A stretch of DNA of 6,101 nt from Armatimonadota bacterium (GCA_026415535.1 JAOAGX010000141.1:1-6101), one strand, 5' to 3'; numbered from the stretch's first letter, positions 1 through 5,421 are shown. Notes: a model not told the origin generated them from the sequence alone. Made by a program: numbers and translations.

Positions 1-1
1 A

Positions 2-580
2 AGAGACAGGCCGAAGGTGGTGGCCCAGGTGCTTGGCGGACTTCGACTCGAGATGGGTGATCGTCTAGGACTTCGCGACGATTCTGTTCATGCGTGGGCT
101 TGGATCGTAGACTTTCCGCTTTTTGAATGGAACGAGAGCGAGGGCAGATGGGATTCATCGCACCATCCCTTCACGATGCCGAACGAGGAAGATCTACCTC
201 TTCTGGACACTGATCCTGGCAAGGTCAAGTCTCAGGCTTACGATCTCGTTTGCAACGGTAGCGAATTGGCGTCGGGCAGCATCCGAATCCACCGTCGCGA
301 CATACAGAACAAAGTCTTTCACCTGTTGAATCTCGGTGATGAGGAAATCCAAGCGCGTTTCGGCCATATGCTCGAAGCTTTTGAGTATGGTGCGCCTCCT
401 CACGGCGGCATCGCGCCTGGCGTAGACCGTTTGGTAACTCTTCTGACCGACGACGACAACATTCGCCAAGTTATTGCCTTCCCAAAAACTGCGATGGGTA
501 ACGATCCGATGACCAACGCTCCATCGCCAGTCGACGAGGCTCAGTTGAGGGAGTTGCATATTAGGATAGTGGAGGACTAG
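2..580 (+). CDS. aspS: Aspartyl-tRNA synthetase, C-terminal part (5' truncated by window edge)
   Basis: Class II aspartyl-tRNA synthetase, which charges tRNA-Asp (or tRNA-Asp/Asn) in the cytoplasm. The frame is open from position 2, and the residues before the GTG at 17 (RDRPK) fit the family, so that GTG is internal and the true start lies upstream. About 192 codons are visible, against roughly 590 for the bacterial enzyme. Seen: the NGSELASGS-IRIHRRD block of the catalytic core (240-303), where many homologues have NGxELGGGS; class II motif 3, GGIAPGVDRL, at about 404-433, whose Arg contacts ATP; and the typical bacterial C-terminal block FPKT...DPMTNAPSPVDE...LRELHI. It ends in TAG. The anticodon-binding and GAD domains are outside or mostly outside the window, so discriminating versus non-discriminating specificity cannot be judged. 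The next gene is convergent. Confidence 0.96.
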   Translation, partial: RDRPKVVAQVLGGLRLEMGDRLGLRDDSVHAWAWIVDFPLFEWNESEGRWDSSHHPFTMPNEEDLPLLDTDPGKVKSQAYDLVCNGSELASGSIRIHRRDIQNKVFHLLNLGDEEIQARFGHMLEAFEYGAPPHGGIAPGVDRLVTLLTDDDNIRQVIAFPKTAMGNDPMTNAPSPVDEAQLRELHIRIVED

Positions 581-617
581 AGCAACCGCATAACATACCT
601 AAGCGTGGCATTGTAAA

Positions 618-638
618 GGCTGGCCTTGAAGGCCAGCC
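618..638. terminator. Perfect hairpin between convergent aspS and metY-cysK-yezD
   Basis: GGCTGGCCT-TGA-AGGCCAGCC forms a perfect 9-bp GC-rich stem with a 3-nt loop. Five further bases on each side (TGGCA at 606-610, TGCCA at 644-648) could pair across an internal loop. Read on the minus strand it is followed by TTTACAATG, a weak T tract; on the plus strand by ACGAG, with no T tract. I infer a terminator mainly for the minus-strand sulfur operon, possibly shared with aspS. It is not a canonical intrinsic terminator because the U tract is short. Confidence 0.55.
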
Positions 639-697
639 ACGAGTGCCAAGACCGCAGATTGATCCAATGAGTCGGAGCAGATCCTGAAGGGCAGTCG

Positions 698-901
698 CTA
701 GATTCCTTCTCCTCCTGAAACTTGCATCGTTGAATAATCGAGCCTTAGCTTGGAAGTTCGTTCTACTTGCACGACGACGCCGTCCTGCACAACGATAGTC
801 ACGTGGCCGTATCTAAGCCCTTTTAGTGCCCTACGGACCTCCTCGATCGCTATTTGGTGCTGCTTGTCCGGCGGCAGCTTGGCCGTTTCTTTTGACGACA
901 T
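698..901 (-). CDS. Small DUF2292 / YezD-family protein
   Basis: This is a 67-residue soluble protein of unknown biochemical function. The central block, residues about 18-55 (IAIEEVRRALKGLRYG, then HVTIVVQDGVVVQVERTSKLRL), matches the DUF2292/YezD pattern: a short helix, the x-YG-x-V-x-I-x-VQDG-x-V-x-Q-x-E-T-x-K strand pair, then a basic end. There is no signal peptide, membrane segment or cysteine. The ATG at 901 lies 2 nt after the cysK stop, so translational coupling is likely; a weak GGAGA sits about 10 nt upstream inside cysK. The tail after LRLDYS is Gly/Glu rich and probably disordered. As the third gene of a metY-cysK operon it presumably serves sulfur assimilation. From memory, this family often sits beside sulfur genes, but no role is established. 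Confidence 0.85.
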   Translation of the reverse strand: MSSKETAKLPPDKQHQIAIEEVRRALKGLRYGHVTIVVQDGVVVQVERTSKLRLDYSTMQVSGGEGI

Positions 902-903
902 GG

Positions 904-1893
904 TCAGATCGTCTCCGGTGGCGGTGGTTCCTCATATGGAAACAGTGCCGTGCTCAAATATCGCTCACCTGTGTCGGGCAGCACAACAACGATAAGTTTG
1001 CCTTTGTTCTCCGGTCTTTCGGCGACTTGCAGAGACGCATAAGCTGCTGCGCCACTCGATATTCCTACCAGTAGACCTTCGTTCCTCGCGAGCATCCGAG
1101 CCGTTTCGAACGCCTGGTCGTTAGTTACCTGGATGATTTCATCAAGCAGATCCGTATCCAGAACCTGCGGCACGAATCCTGCGCCAATCCCCTGTATTTT
1201 GTGTGTCCCCGGCGGGTTGCCGGAGAGCACAGCCGAGTCTGCGGGCTCGACTGCCACGATTTCAAGCGACGGCTTCACCGGTTTGAGCACCCGTCCTACA
1301 CCAGTCAAGGTGCCGCCAGTTCCGACTCCGCCGACGAGTATGTCGATTCGTCCTTCCGTGTCTTCCCATATTTCCAGCGCGGTAGTTTCGGCGTGTGCTC
1401 TCGGGTTAGCCGGATTGTTGAACTGCTGCGGCATAAACGAGTTCGGTATCGACGCAGCTAGTTCCTCCGCCTTTTCGACTGCTCCGCGCATTCCTTTCGA
1501 GCCTGGAGTGAGCACGATTTCCGCACCCATTGCCGACAAAAGCTTACGTCGCTCGACGCTCATGGTTTCCGGCATTGTGAGGATCAGACGATAGCCGCGA
1601 GTAGCAGCAACTCCGGCTAGCGCGATTCCCGTGTTGCCACTGGTCGGCTCGATGATCACAGTACCCTCCCGGATCAGCCCTTGATGTTCAGCATCCTCAA
1701 TCATGTATAAGGCTATGCGGTCCTTGACACTCCCCCACGGATTGTTTTTTTCCAATTTCGCCACTACCTCTGCTCCTCGGGCCGACTTGATTCGTACCAT
1801 TGGTGTATTTCCGATCAAATCCGTGACTGAATCCGCAATCCGTGGCCAAGTTTTTTTAGGTGGCAATGGTTTTGTGGGTTGTGGGTATTCCAT
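904..1893 (-). CDS. cysK: Cysteine synthase A (O-acetylserine sulfhydrylase)
   Basis: Pyridoxal-phosphate enzyme that makes L-cysteine from O-acetylserine and sulfide in the cytoplasm. It has 329 residues, slightly longer than the usual 305-320 because of a Pro/Lys-rich N-terminal stretch of about 18 residues before IADSVTDLIGNTPMVRI. PLP-binding Lys57 lies in NPWGSVKDR (51-59). The substrate-binding loop EPTSGNTG is at 82-89, the PLP phosphate loop GTGGTLTG at 191-198, the pyridine-nitrogen serine in GISSGAA around 279-280, and PDTGERYLST at 306-315. The cystathionine beta-synthase regulatory CBS domains are absent. The start at 1893 is supported by AAGGAGG at 1903-1909, 9 nt upstream and inside the end of metY; the metY stop is only 5 nt away. 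It ends in EEPPPPETI, a proline-rich tail not typical of the family. CysK versus CysM or OPSS specificity cannot be proven from motifs alone. Confidence 0.94.
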   Translation of the reverse strand: MEYPQPTKPLPPKKTWPRIADSVTDLIGNTPMVRIKSARGAEVVAKLEKNNPWGSVKDRIALYMIEDAEHQGLIREGTVIIEPTSGNTGIALAGVAATRGYRLILTMPETMSVERRKLLSAMGAEIVLTPGSKGMRGAVEKAEELAASIPNSFMPQQFNNPANPRAHAETTALEIWEDTEGRIDILVGGVGTGGTLTGVGRVLKPVKPSLEIVAVEPADSAVLSGNPPGTHKIQGIGAGFVPQVLDTDLLDEIIQVTNDQAFETARMLARNEGLLVGISSGAAAYASLQVAERPENKGKLIVVVLPDTGERYLSTALFPYEEPPPPETI

Positions 1894-1898
1894 TTTTA

Positions 1899-3215
1899 CT
1901 ATCCTCCTTGGCTTGCGGCCAGAGCCTGGTCCAAATCCGCGATGATGTCATCGACGGTCTCCAGACCCACTGATAACCGCACGAAGTCATCGGTAACGCC
2001 AGTCGACAATTGTTCTTCCGGCGTGAGCTGCTGGTGAGTAGTTGATGCTGGGTGGATGATCAGGCTTTTGGCGTCGCCAATGTTGGCCAAGTGGGAGAGA
2101 AGCTTTACGGAGTTTATCAGTCTGATCCCGGCTTCTCGTCCGCCCTTGATACCGAACCCGATGATCGCACCGAATCCTTCCCGCAGAAATAGCTTTGCTC
2201 TCTCGTGGTCCGGATGGCTGGGCAGACCTGGGTAGTTTACCCAGGTGACTGCCGGATGTTTTTCCAGCCATTGTGCCACAGCTAGTGCGTTCGCCGAGTG
2301 CTGTCGGATTCTTAGCGGCAACGTCTCAAGACCCTGGAGAAACAAGAAAGAGTTAAATGGTGAAAGAGAAGGCCCAATATCTCTCAGAAGTTGCACGCGC
2401 GCTTTGATGATATAAGCAATTCCCGGCACAACAGCTCCGTCGTGTAGACCAAATGCTTCCCAGTAGCTGACTCCGTGATAGGACGGATCCGGCTCGGTGA
2501 TCTCCGGAAACTTGCCGTTTGCCCAATTGAACTTGCCTGAATCGACAATGGCTCCGCCTATGCTTGTGCCGTGGCCGCCGATGAACTTGGTAAGCGAATA
2601 CACGACGATGTCTGCGCCGTATTCAATTGGACGCAAAAGAGGGGGCGGCGAAACCGTGTTGTCCACTATGAGCGGTATTCCGTGCCGGTGTGCGGCCTCG
2701 GCAAGTGCGGGATAGTCATCCACGTTGTTCTTGGGGTTTCCGATGGACTCCGTGTAGACTAGGCGAGTGTTCTCATCGATTGCCGCCTCGACTGCTCTGG
2801 GATCTGAAGAATCCACGAACCGAACCGTGATCCCAAGCCTCGGAAGCGTGTAGTGGAAGAGGTTGTATGTTCCACCATATAGGTAGCTCGTGGAGACAAT
2901 ATTCTGACCAGCCCGGGTGATGTTGAGTACAGCCAGAGTTATGGCAGCTTGGCCCGAAGATACCGCTAGAGCGGCGGAGCCGCCATCCAGCTCGGCCAGC
3001 CGCTTCTCTAGGACATCTGTCGTCGGATTCATTATGCGCGTGTAAATGTTGCCGAATTCCTTGAGGCTGAACAGCCTGGCAGCGTGTTCGACAGAGTCGA
3101 ACACGTAGGAAGTGGTTTGATAGATCGGTACGGCCCGCGCGTGTGTGGCGGGATCAGGGGTTTGCCCACCGTGCAGTGCGATTGTCTCAACGCCAGTGCT
3201 TGAGTCTTTGATCAC
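1899..3215 (-). CDS. metY: O-acetylhomoserine sulfhydrylase (aminocarboxypropyltransferase)
   Basis: Cys/Met-metabolism PLP enzyme (PF01053) that converts O-acetylhomoserine and sulfide to homocysteine and acetate in direct sulfhydrylation. Numbered from the GTG at 3215 it has 438 residues, normal for MetY; the length and the inserts around 225-260 distinguish it from MetB/MetC/MetZ (about 380-400). Visible: the N-terminal LHGGQTPDPATHARAVPIYQ block; Tyr58 and Arg60 in NIYTRIMNPT, which contact the neighbour's PLP phosphate; VSSGQAAI (85-92); Asp185 in VDNT, facing the pyridine ring; and PLP-binding Lys210 in SLTKFIGGHGT. The stretch after VDNT reads VSPPPLLRP, where many homologues have FATPYLxRP. 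I chose GTG 3215 because GGAGGAGG (3224-3231) sits 8 nt upstream. An in-frame ATG at 3263 would add 16 residues encoded partly by the leader terminator. First gene of a sulfide-fixing operon with cysK. Confidence 0.94.
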   Translation of the reverse strand: MIKDSSTGVETIALHGGQTPDPATHARAVPIYQTTSYVFDSVEHAARLFSLKEFGNIYTRIMNPTTDVLEKRLAELDGGSAALAVSSGQAAITLAVLNITRAGQNIVSTSYLYGGTYNLFHYTLPRLGITVRFVDSSDPRAVEAAIDENTRLVYTESIGNPKNNVDDYPALAEAAHRHGIPLIVDNTVSPPPLLRPIEYGADIVVYSLTKFIGGHGTSIGGAIVDSGKFNWANGKFPEITEPDPSYHGVSYWEAFGLHDGAVVPGIAYIIKARVQLLRDIGPSLSPFNSFLFLQGLETLPLRIRQHSANALAVAQWLEKHPAVTWVNYPGLPSHPDHERAKLFLREGFGAIIGFGIKGGREAGIRLINSVKLLSHLANIGDAKSLIIHPASTTHQQLTPEEQLSTGVTDDFVRLSVGLETVDDIIADLDQALAASQGG

Positions 3216-3223
3216 TTTCTTAT

Positions 3224-3231
3224 CCTCCTCC
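3224..3231 (-). promoter_or_regulatory. Strong ribosome binding site of metY
   Basis: GGAGGAGG on the minus strand is followed by 8 nt (ATAAGAAA) and then GTG at 3215. This spacing decides in favour of the GTG start over the upstream in-frame ATG. Confidence 0.85.
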
Positions 3232-3235
3232 AGTG

Positions 3236-3282
3236 AAAAATAAAATGGGCCGGAGGACACCATCAATAGGGTCCTACCGGCC
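3236..3282 (-). terminator. Leader terminator / candidate attenuator upstream of metY
   Basis: In the minus-strand RNA, GGCCGG-U-AGGAC (3271-3282) pairs with GUCCU-CCGGCC (3248-3258). The result is an 11-bp stem with one bulged U and a 12-nt loop. It is followed at once by CAUUUUAUUUUU (3247-3236). GC-rich stem plus U tract is the signature of an intrinsic terminator. It lies between a strong promoter (3338-3366) and the metY ribosome binding site, so it can only regulate metY-cysK-yezD. On the plus strand no U tract follows the hairpin. Confidence 0.75.
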
Positions 3283-3312
3283 TCCGGTTGTCCGGTCAGC
3301 CTGTAGCTGTCC
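3276..3312 (-). promoter_or_regulatory. Candidate sensor/antiterminator region of the metY leader
   Basis: Just 5' of the terminator the RNA holds a first hairpin, GG-A-CAGC / GCUG-A-CC with a UACAG loop (3294-3312), then two ACCGG copies (3292-3296 and 3284-3288). Either copy can pair with CCGGU (3276-3280), which is part of the terminator's 5' arm, so terminator and antiterminator are mutually exclusive. I see no core of the SAM-I, SAM-II or SAM-IV riboswitches, no T-box AGGGUGG motif, and no run of Cys or Met codons. What is sensed is unknown; SAM, cysteine, methionine or O-acetylserine would fit the genes. Confidence 0.5.
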
Positions 3313-3337
3313 TAACGAGAATAGATTGCGTACTCAT

Positions 3338-3366
3338 ATTATGCTAATTTACTAGCCACATGTCAA
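3338..3366 (-). promoter_or_regulatory. Sigma70-type promoter of the metY-cysK-yezD operon
   Basis: On the minus strand a consensus -35 TTGACA (3366-3361), a 17-nt spacer and -10 CATAAT (3343-3338, 5 of 6 consensus bases). The predicted transcription start is near 3331, giving a leader of about 115 nt before the metY GTG. Confidence 0.8.
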
Positions 3367-3833
3367 GAGGCTTAGTGCTGATAGGCACAAAGTTTTTCCT
3401 GCTTGGGTTCCTATTAAACTTTACTGTCGGTCATTGAGAGTGTTTATCTCCAAGAAAATCCCTGGCCGCGTCCGTTGAAAACGAACACGTGTGTATCTGG
3501 GAAAGAATGGGCCGATCCTTCGATACGTTGCGCTACTCGGGGTGTGAAGTGGTTGGCCTTTCTAGCAGTTAAGGGTTGTTGGCTACTAGAATGTCGCGCT
3601 GGGCGAGTTTTATTGCACGTACGGTAGCGTACCCTGTTGTGTGCAAAATCTTGCTGAGTTAGGTAAGGCGCATCCCTATTTCCAAGATGTGATTAATTAG
3701 AGTGCACAATGAAGAATACGCCTTGAGTGAAGTATACGCCGATGAGTTGGAGAGTGCGATAGAGGTCTGGTTGGAGGTTCGTGGCGAGGACTGTCCTTGG
3801 GGTCGGTATATGGAGTTCCGGCAGGGGGTGTGA
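3367..3833. other. Gene-poor stretch with no recognisable gene
   Basis: All three plus frames are broken by stops. The longest open stretches are 3418-3627 (no start codon) and 3693-3830, and neither gives a protein I recognise. A plus-strand piece around 3772-3843 (TVLGVGIWSSGRG, then CEALLLGF) vaguely recalls the V-x-V-x-I-G-V...GR-x-E-x-L-G-F block of IS256-family transposases. It lies in a different frame from the clear remnant that follows, so this may be the eroded front of the same element with deletions. Confidence 0.45.
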
Positions 3834-4220
3834 AGCATTGCTGCTGGGGTTCACAAGCTCAGGAACGTAGCAAGTAAGGTTAGTAAGCGTAACGAGAATG
3901 CTTGCCTGTATGGAGGAAAGCTAATATATCTGTCCAATGACCGCACCGAGGCGATAAAGTGATTCAAGGCCTTGGGGGACAAGTGGGTTGAGATCGAAGC
4001 CAAGGCCGTGGCCTGCCTGGAAACCGAGATCGAGGGACTACTTGAGTTCTCTGTCATTCCTGAGAGTTTTCAGAAAACTATGAATACCACCAGTCTCGTC
4101 GGGAGAGTCTTCCGAGAGGTCCGACTACGAAGCGGGACGATTTCCTGCTTGACCGACCGAAGAGTCGTGGATAGGATGCTGTATGCCATATTGGCATACC
4201 AAAACAATCGGTTGGTATGA
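3834..4220 (+). pseudogene. IS256-family (mutator-type) transposase remnant, C-terminal part
   Basis: A single frame (after a TGA at 3831-3833) reads VHKLRNVASKVSKR from 3849, then an IYL...NDRTEAIK block, an in-frame TGA at 3960-3962, FKALGDKWVEIEAKAV, CLETEIEGLLEF, TTSLVGRVFREVRLRSG and DRMLYAILAYQNNRLV. The order matches the C-terminal third of Transposase_mut (PF00872): HKLRN, the LE-x-D-x-x-x-LL-x-F helix, TTNxIER-x-FREVRRRT, then LxYAVL. Decay is visible. The Glu of TTNxIER is Gly (GGG at 4101-4103), Asn is Ser, the frame carries a stop where Arg or similar is expected, and the N-terminal two thirds including the first two catalytic Asp residues are missing or unreadable. The element is dead. 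It is a relic of an insertion between the metY operon and purO. Confidence 0.75.
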
Positions 4221-4232
4221 TGCCTACCAACC
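4181..4232. repeat. Three overlapping inverted repeats
   Basis: Repeat A is GTATGCCA-TAT-TGGCATAC (4181-4199), perfect 8-bp arms. Repeat B is CATACCAA (4195-4202) with TTGGTATG (4212-4219), 8-bp arms and a 9-nt loop. Repeat C is GGTTGGTA (4210-4217) with TACCAACC (4225-4232), 8-bp arms and a 7-nt loop. The right arm of A overlaps the left arm of B, and the right arm of B overlaps the left arm of C, so A+C and B are alternative folds. A and B lie in the end of the transposase remnant and C spans its stop codon. No T tract follows. Confidence 0.7.
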
Positions 4233-4237
4233 AAAGC

Positions 4238-4265
4238 AATTTACACACAAGACTTGACGCTGCCC
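4238..4265 (+). mobile_element. Putative right terminal repeat of the decayed IS256-like element
   Basis: AATTTACACACAAGACTTGA followed by CGCTGCCC lies 17 nt after the transposase remnant's stop. It resembles the TTTACAC...(C)TTGAC ends common in IS256-family elements. The expected partner at the left (a GTCAAG...TTGTGT-like sequence) is not clearly present. The best candidate is the TGTCAAGAGGCTTAGTG stretch starting at 3361, a gapped and weak match that coincides with the metY -35 box. Confidence 0.4.
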
Positions 4266-4280
4266 AGCGAGTTCGTCCAA

Positions 4281-4309
4281 TTGACAGTCTTCACGGCCGG
4301 TGATACACT
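4281..4309 (+). promoter_or_regulatory. Sigma70-type promoter of purO with extended -10
   Basis: Consensus -35 TTGACA (4281-4286), 17-nt spacer, -10 TACACT (4304-4309, 4 of 6 consensus bases) preceded by TG at 4301-4302, which forms an extended -10. The predicted start is near 4316, giving a short leader of about 29 nt. Confidence 0.7.
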
Positions 4310-4331
4310 TGGCACGTTTATGGAGCTTGTC

Positions 4332-4337
4332 GGGAGG
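4332..4337 (+). promoter_or_regulatory. Ribosome binding site of purO
   Basis: GGGAGG lies 7 nt before the GTG at 4345. It decides for GTG over the out-of-frame ATG at 4341, which is only 3 nt from the site. Confidence 0.75.
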
Positions 4338-4344
4338 TGTATGA

Positions 4345-4947
4345 GTGTACGTCGGACGAATAGTAGTGGTCGGCAAGACCGACCGTCCTTTTGTGGCGTA
4401 TAGAGTGTCGTCGAGATCATTTCCTAACAGAGTTGCCAGAGTTGCCGACGACGGCGTCGCGATTCAGCCTTTGGACCCGGAGGACATGAAAAGGAATCCC
4501 TACATTGCGTACAACTGCATTCGCGTGTGCGACAAAGGGGTTGTGGTCTCGAACGGTTCCCACACCGATCCTATCCTTGAGGAACTGATCAAAGGGACCG
4601 CACCGGACGTGGCTATGCAAAAGGTTCTAGGCGAGATGGGCTATGAGAAGGACGATTTTAACACGCCGCGCATTGCGGGTGTGGTAACCGACGACTACGG
4701 CTTCATCGGGATCATCAGACCCGATGCAATTGAGATAGGTGCGTTTGGACTCGAAGAGAATACTTGCCGAGTGATTTGCACTTACGAAATGGACCGACTA
4801 GATAACAAGAACCATCCGTTTGTCGCATCATCGGCGGCCGAAGCGGCCAAGTACGTAGTAGAAGGCGGCATATTCAAGGATTTTGAGCTGCCAATCTGTG
4901 CTGCTGCCTGGATGGACGGGCTGGCAGTTTACAATCCGCACGAGTAG
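4345..4947 (+). CDS. purO: Archaeal-type IMP cyclohydrolase PurO
   Basis: Likely closes the ring of FAICAR to form IMP, the last step of de novo purine synthesis, in the cytoplasm. At 200 residues it is the length of the archaeal single-domain PurO family (PF07826, NTN-hydrolase-like fold) and is unrelated to the MGS-like cyclohydrolase domain of bacterial PurH. Family blocks seen: MYVGRIVVVGKT at the N-terminus, YRVSSRSFPNR (19-29), NPYIAYNC (51-58), SNGSHTDPI (69-77), YEKDDFNTPRIAGVV (100-114) and PICAAAW (183-189). All the blocks I know are intact, so the gene looks functional. The GTG start fits both the GGGAGG site and the MYVGR beginning typical of the family. It is monocistronic with its own strong promoter, and no other purine gene is visible. 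It may complement a PurH lacking the cyclohydrolase domain or work with PurP; which one cannot be told here. Confidence 0.9.
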   Translation: MYVGRIVVVGKTDRPFVAYRVSSRSFPNRVARVADDGVAIQPLDPEDMKRNPYIAYNCIRVCDKGVVVSNGSHTDPILEELIKGTAPDVAMQKVLGEMGYEKDDFNTPRIAGVVTDDYGFIGIIRPDAIEIGAFGLEENTCRVICTYEMDRLDNKNHPFVASSAAEAAKYVVEGGIFKDFELPICAAAWMDGLAVYNPHE

Positions 4948-4994
4948 GCCGAGGGTCGCCAGAGGGCACAAAGCAACCGCGTTTGACTAGACGC

Positions 4995-5204
4995 TTACTC
5001 ACTTTTCCCTGCGGTCTGACTAGATTCCGACTCGGGCTTGGAGGAATCGGTTTCTTCCTGCGCTTTTCTTGAGGCCTTTTTGAACTCGTGTATTCCCTCG
5101 GCCAACGATCGTCCCAGCTCGGGAAGCTTTTTTATGCCGAATAGGAGCACGATTACTCCAACGATTATGATCGCCTCGTTAGTCCCGATCGCTATTGGCA
5201 GCAT
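4995..5204 (-). CDS. TatA/E-family twin-arginine translocase subunit (second copy)
   Basis: Small inner-membrane protein of the twin-arginine translocation system, which moves folded proteins across the cytoplasmic membrane with TatC. Starting at the ATG at 5204 it has 69 residues. It has a short N-terminal membrane helix (about 9-23, NEAIIIVGVIVLLFG), the hinge FGIKKLPELGRSL, an amphipathic helix (AEGIHEFKKASRKAQEE) and a polar Ser/Glu-rich tail. The hinge has Ile where the neighbouring copy has the usual Pro (FGPKK). An ATG at 5211-5213 is only 1 nt from AAGGAG (5215-5220), too close to be used; the ATG at 5204 is 10 nt from it, so I prefer it. The gene overlaps the preceding tatA-like gene by 26 nt, which suggests translational coupling. 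TatC is not in the window. Confidence 0.9.
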   Translation of the reverse strand: MLPIAIGTNEAIIIVGVIVLLFGIKKLPELGRSLAEGIHEFKKASRKAQEETDSSKPESESSQTAGKSE

Positions 5205-5421
5205 TTGGCACATTCTCCTTTGAGTCGCCCGCCATGCGGTTCTGAACTGGCTCGGGCTCGTCGTCGCGCTCTACTGCGTCCATCACCTCGCGCGATGCTC
5301 GCCTGAGCTCTCGTAGACCCTGACCAATCGACCTACCGATTTCCGGCAGCTTCTTCGGCCCGAATATGATCAGTGCCATCGCGAGGATGATTAGAATCTC
5401 TTGCGTTCCAACATGGAACAA
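5179..5421 (-). CDS. TatA/TatB-family twin-arginine translocase subunit (first copy)
   Basis: Sec-independent translocase subunit of 80 residues, anchored in the cytoplasmic membrane. Order: MFHVGTQEILII start, membrane helix to about residue 20, hinge IFGPKKLPEIGRS, amphipathic helix GQGLRELRRASREVMDAV, then an acidic and Asn-rich disordered tail. Gln7-Glu8 before the helix resembles TatA (MFGIGxQEL), so TatA is more likely than TatB, although one of this pair could do the TatB job. The start is TTG at 5421: it aligns exactly with the family's MF-x-x-G-x-QE beginning, and a weak AGAAGGG lies about 6 nt upstream. It starts 14 nt after the sugar-kinase stop and overlaps the second tatA-like gene, so the three appear to form one transcript. 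Confidence 0.9.
   Translation of the reverse strand: MFHVGTQEILIILAMALIIFGPKKLPEIGRSIGQGLRELRRASREVMDAVERDDEPEPVQNRMAGDSKENVPNAANSDRD

Noticed and set aside
194..559. Minus-strand frame of 121 codons opposite aspS
   Set aside because: It lies entirely within conserved aspS coding sequence and encodes nothing recognisable.
1133..1594. Plus-strand frame of 153 codons opposite cysK
   Set aside because: It is Ser/Pro-rich antisense of a well-supported cysK with no family resemblance and no start signal; a shadow frame.
3216..3331. SAM riboswitch or T-box as the identity of the metY leader
   Set aside because: The conserved cores of the classes I know are not present in the sequence, and the leader is too short for a typical T-box.
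3296..3337. A 13-codon open frame (MSTQSILVRTATG) at the start of the metY leader as a leader peptide
   Set aside because: Its ATG falls about 6 nt before the predicted transcription start, it has no ribosome binding site, and it holds no Cys codons and no Met beyond the start.
3375..3388. GTGC...GCAC dyad upstream of the metY -35 as an operator
   Set aside because: Only 4-bp arms with a 6-nt gap; this is expected often by chance.
3851..4057. Minus-strand frame of 68 codons in the accessory region
   Set aside because: It is antisense to the transposase remnant and has no recognisable domain or ribosome binding site.
4948..4994. A terminator between convergent purO and the tat genes
   Set aside because: Only a 4-bp GCGT/ACGC pairing is visible and there is no T tract on either strand.
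5205..5213. ATG at 5213 as the start of the second tatA-like gene
   Set aside because: Only 1 nt separates it from the AAGGAG site; the ATG at 5204 has workable spacing and gives a normal TatA N-terminus.
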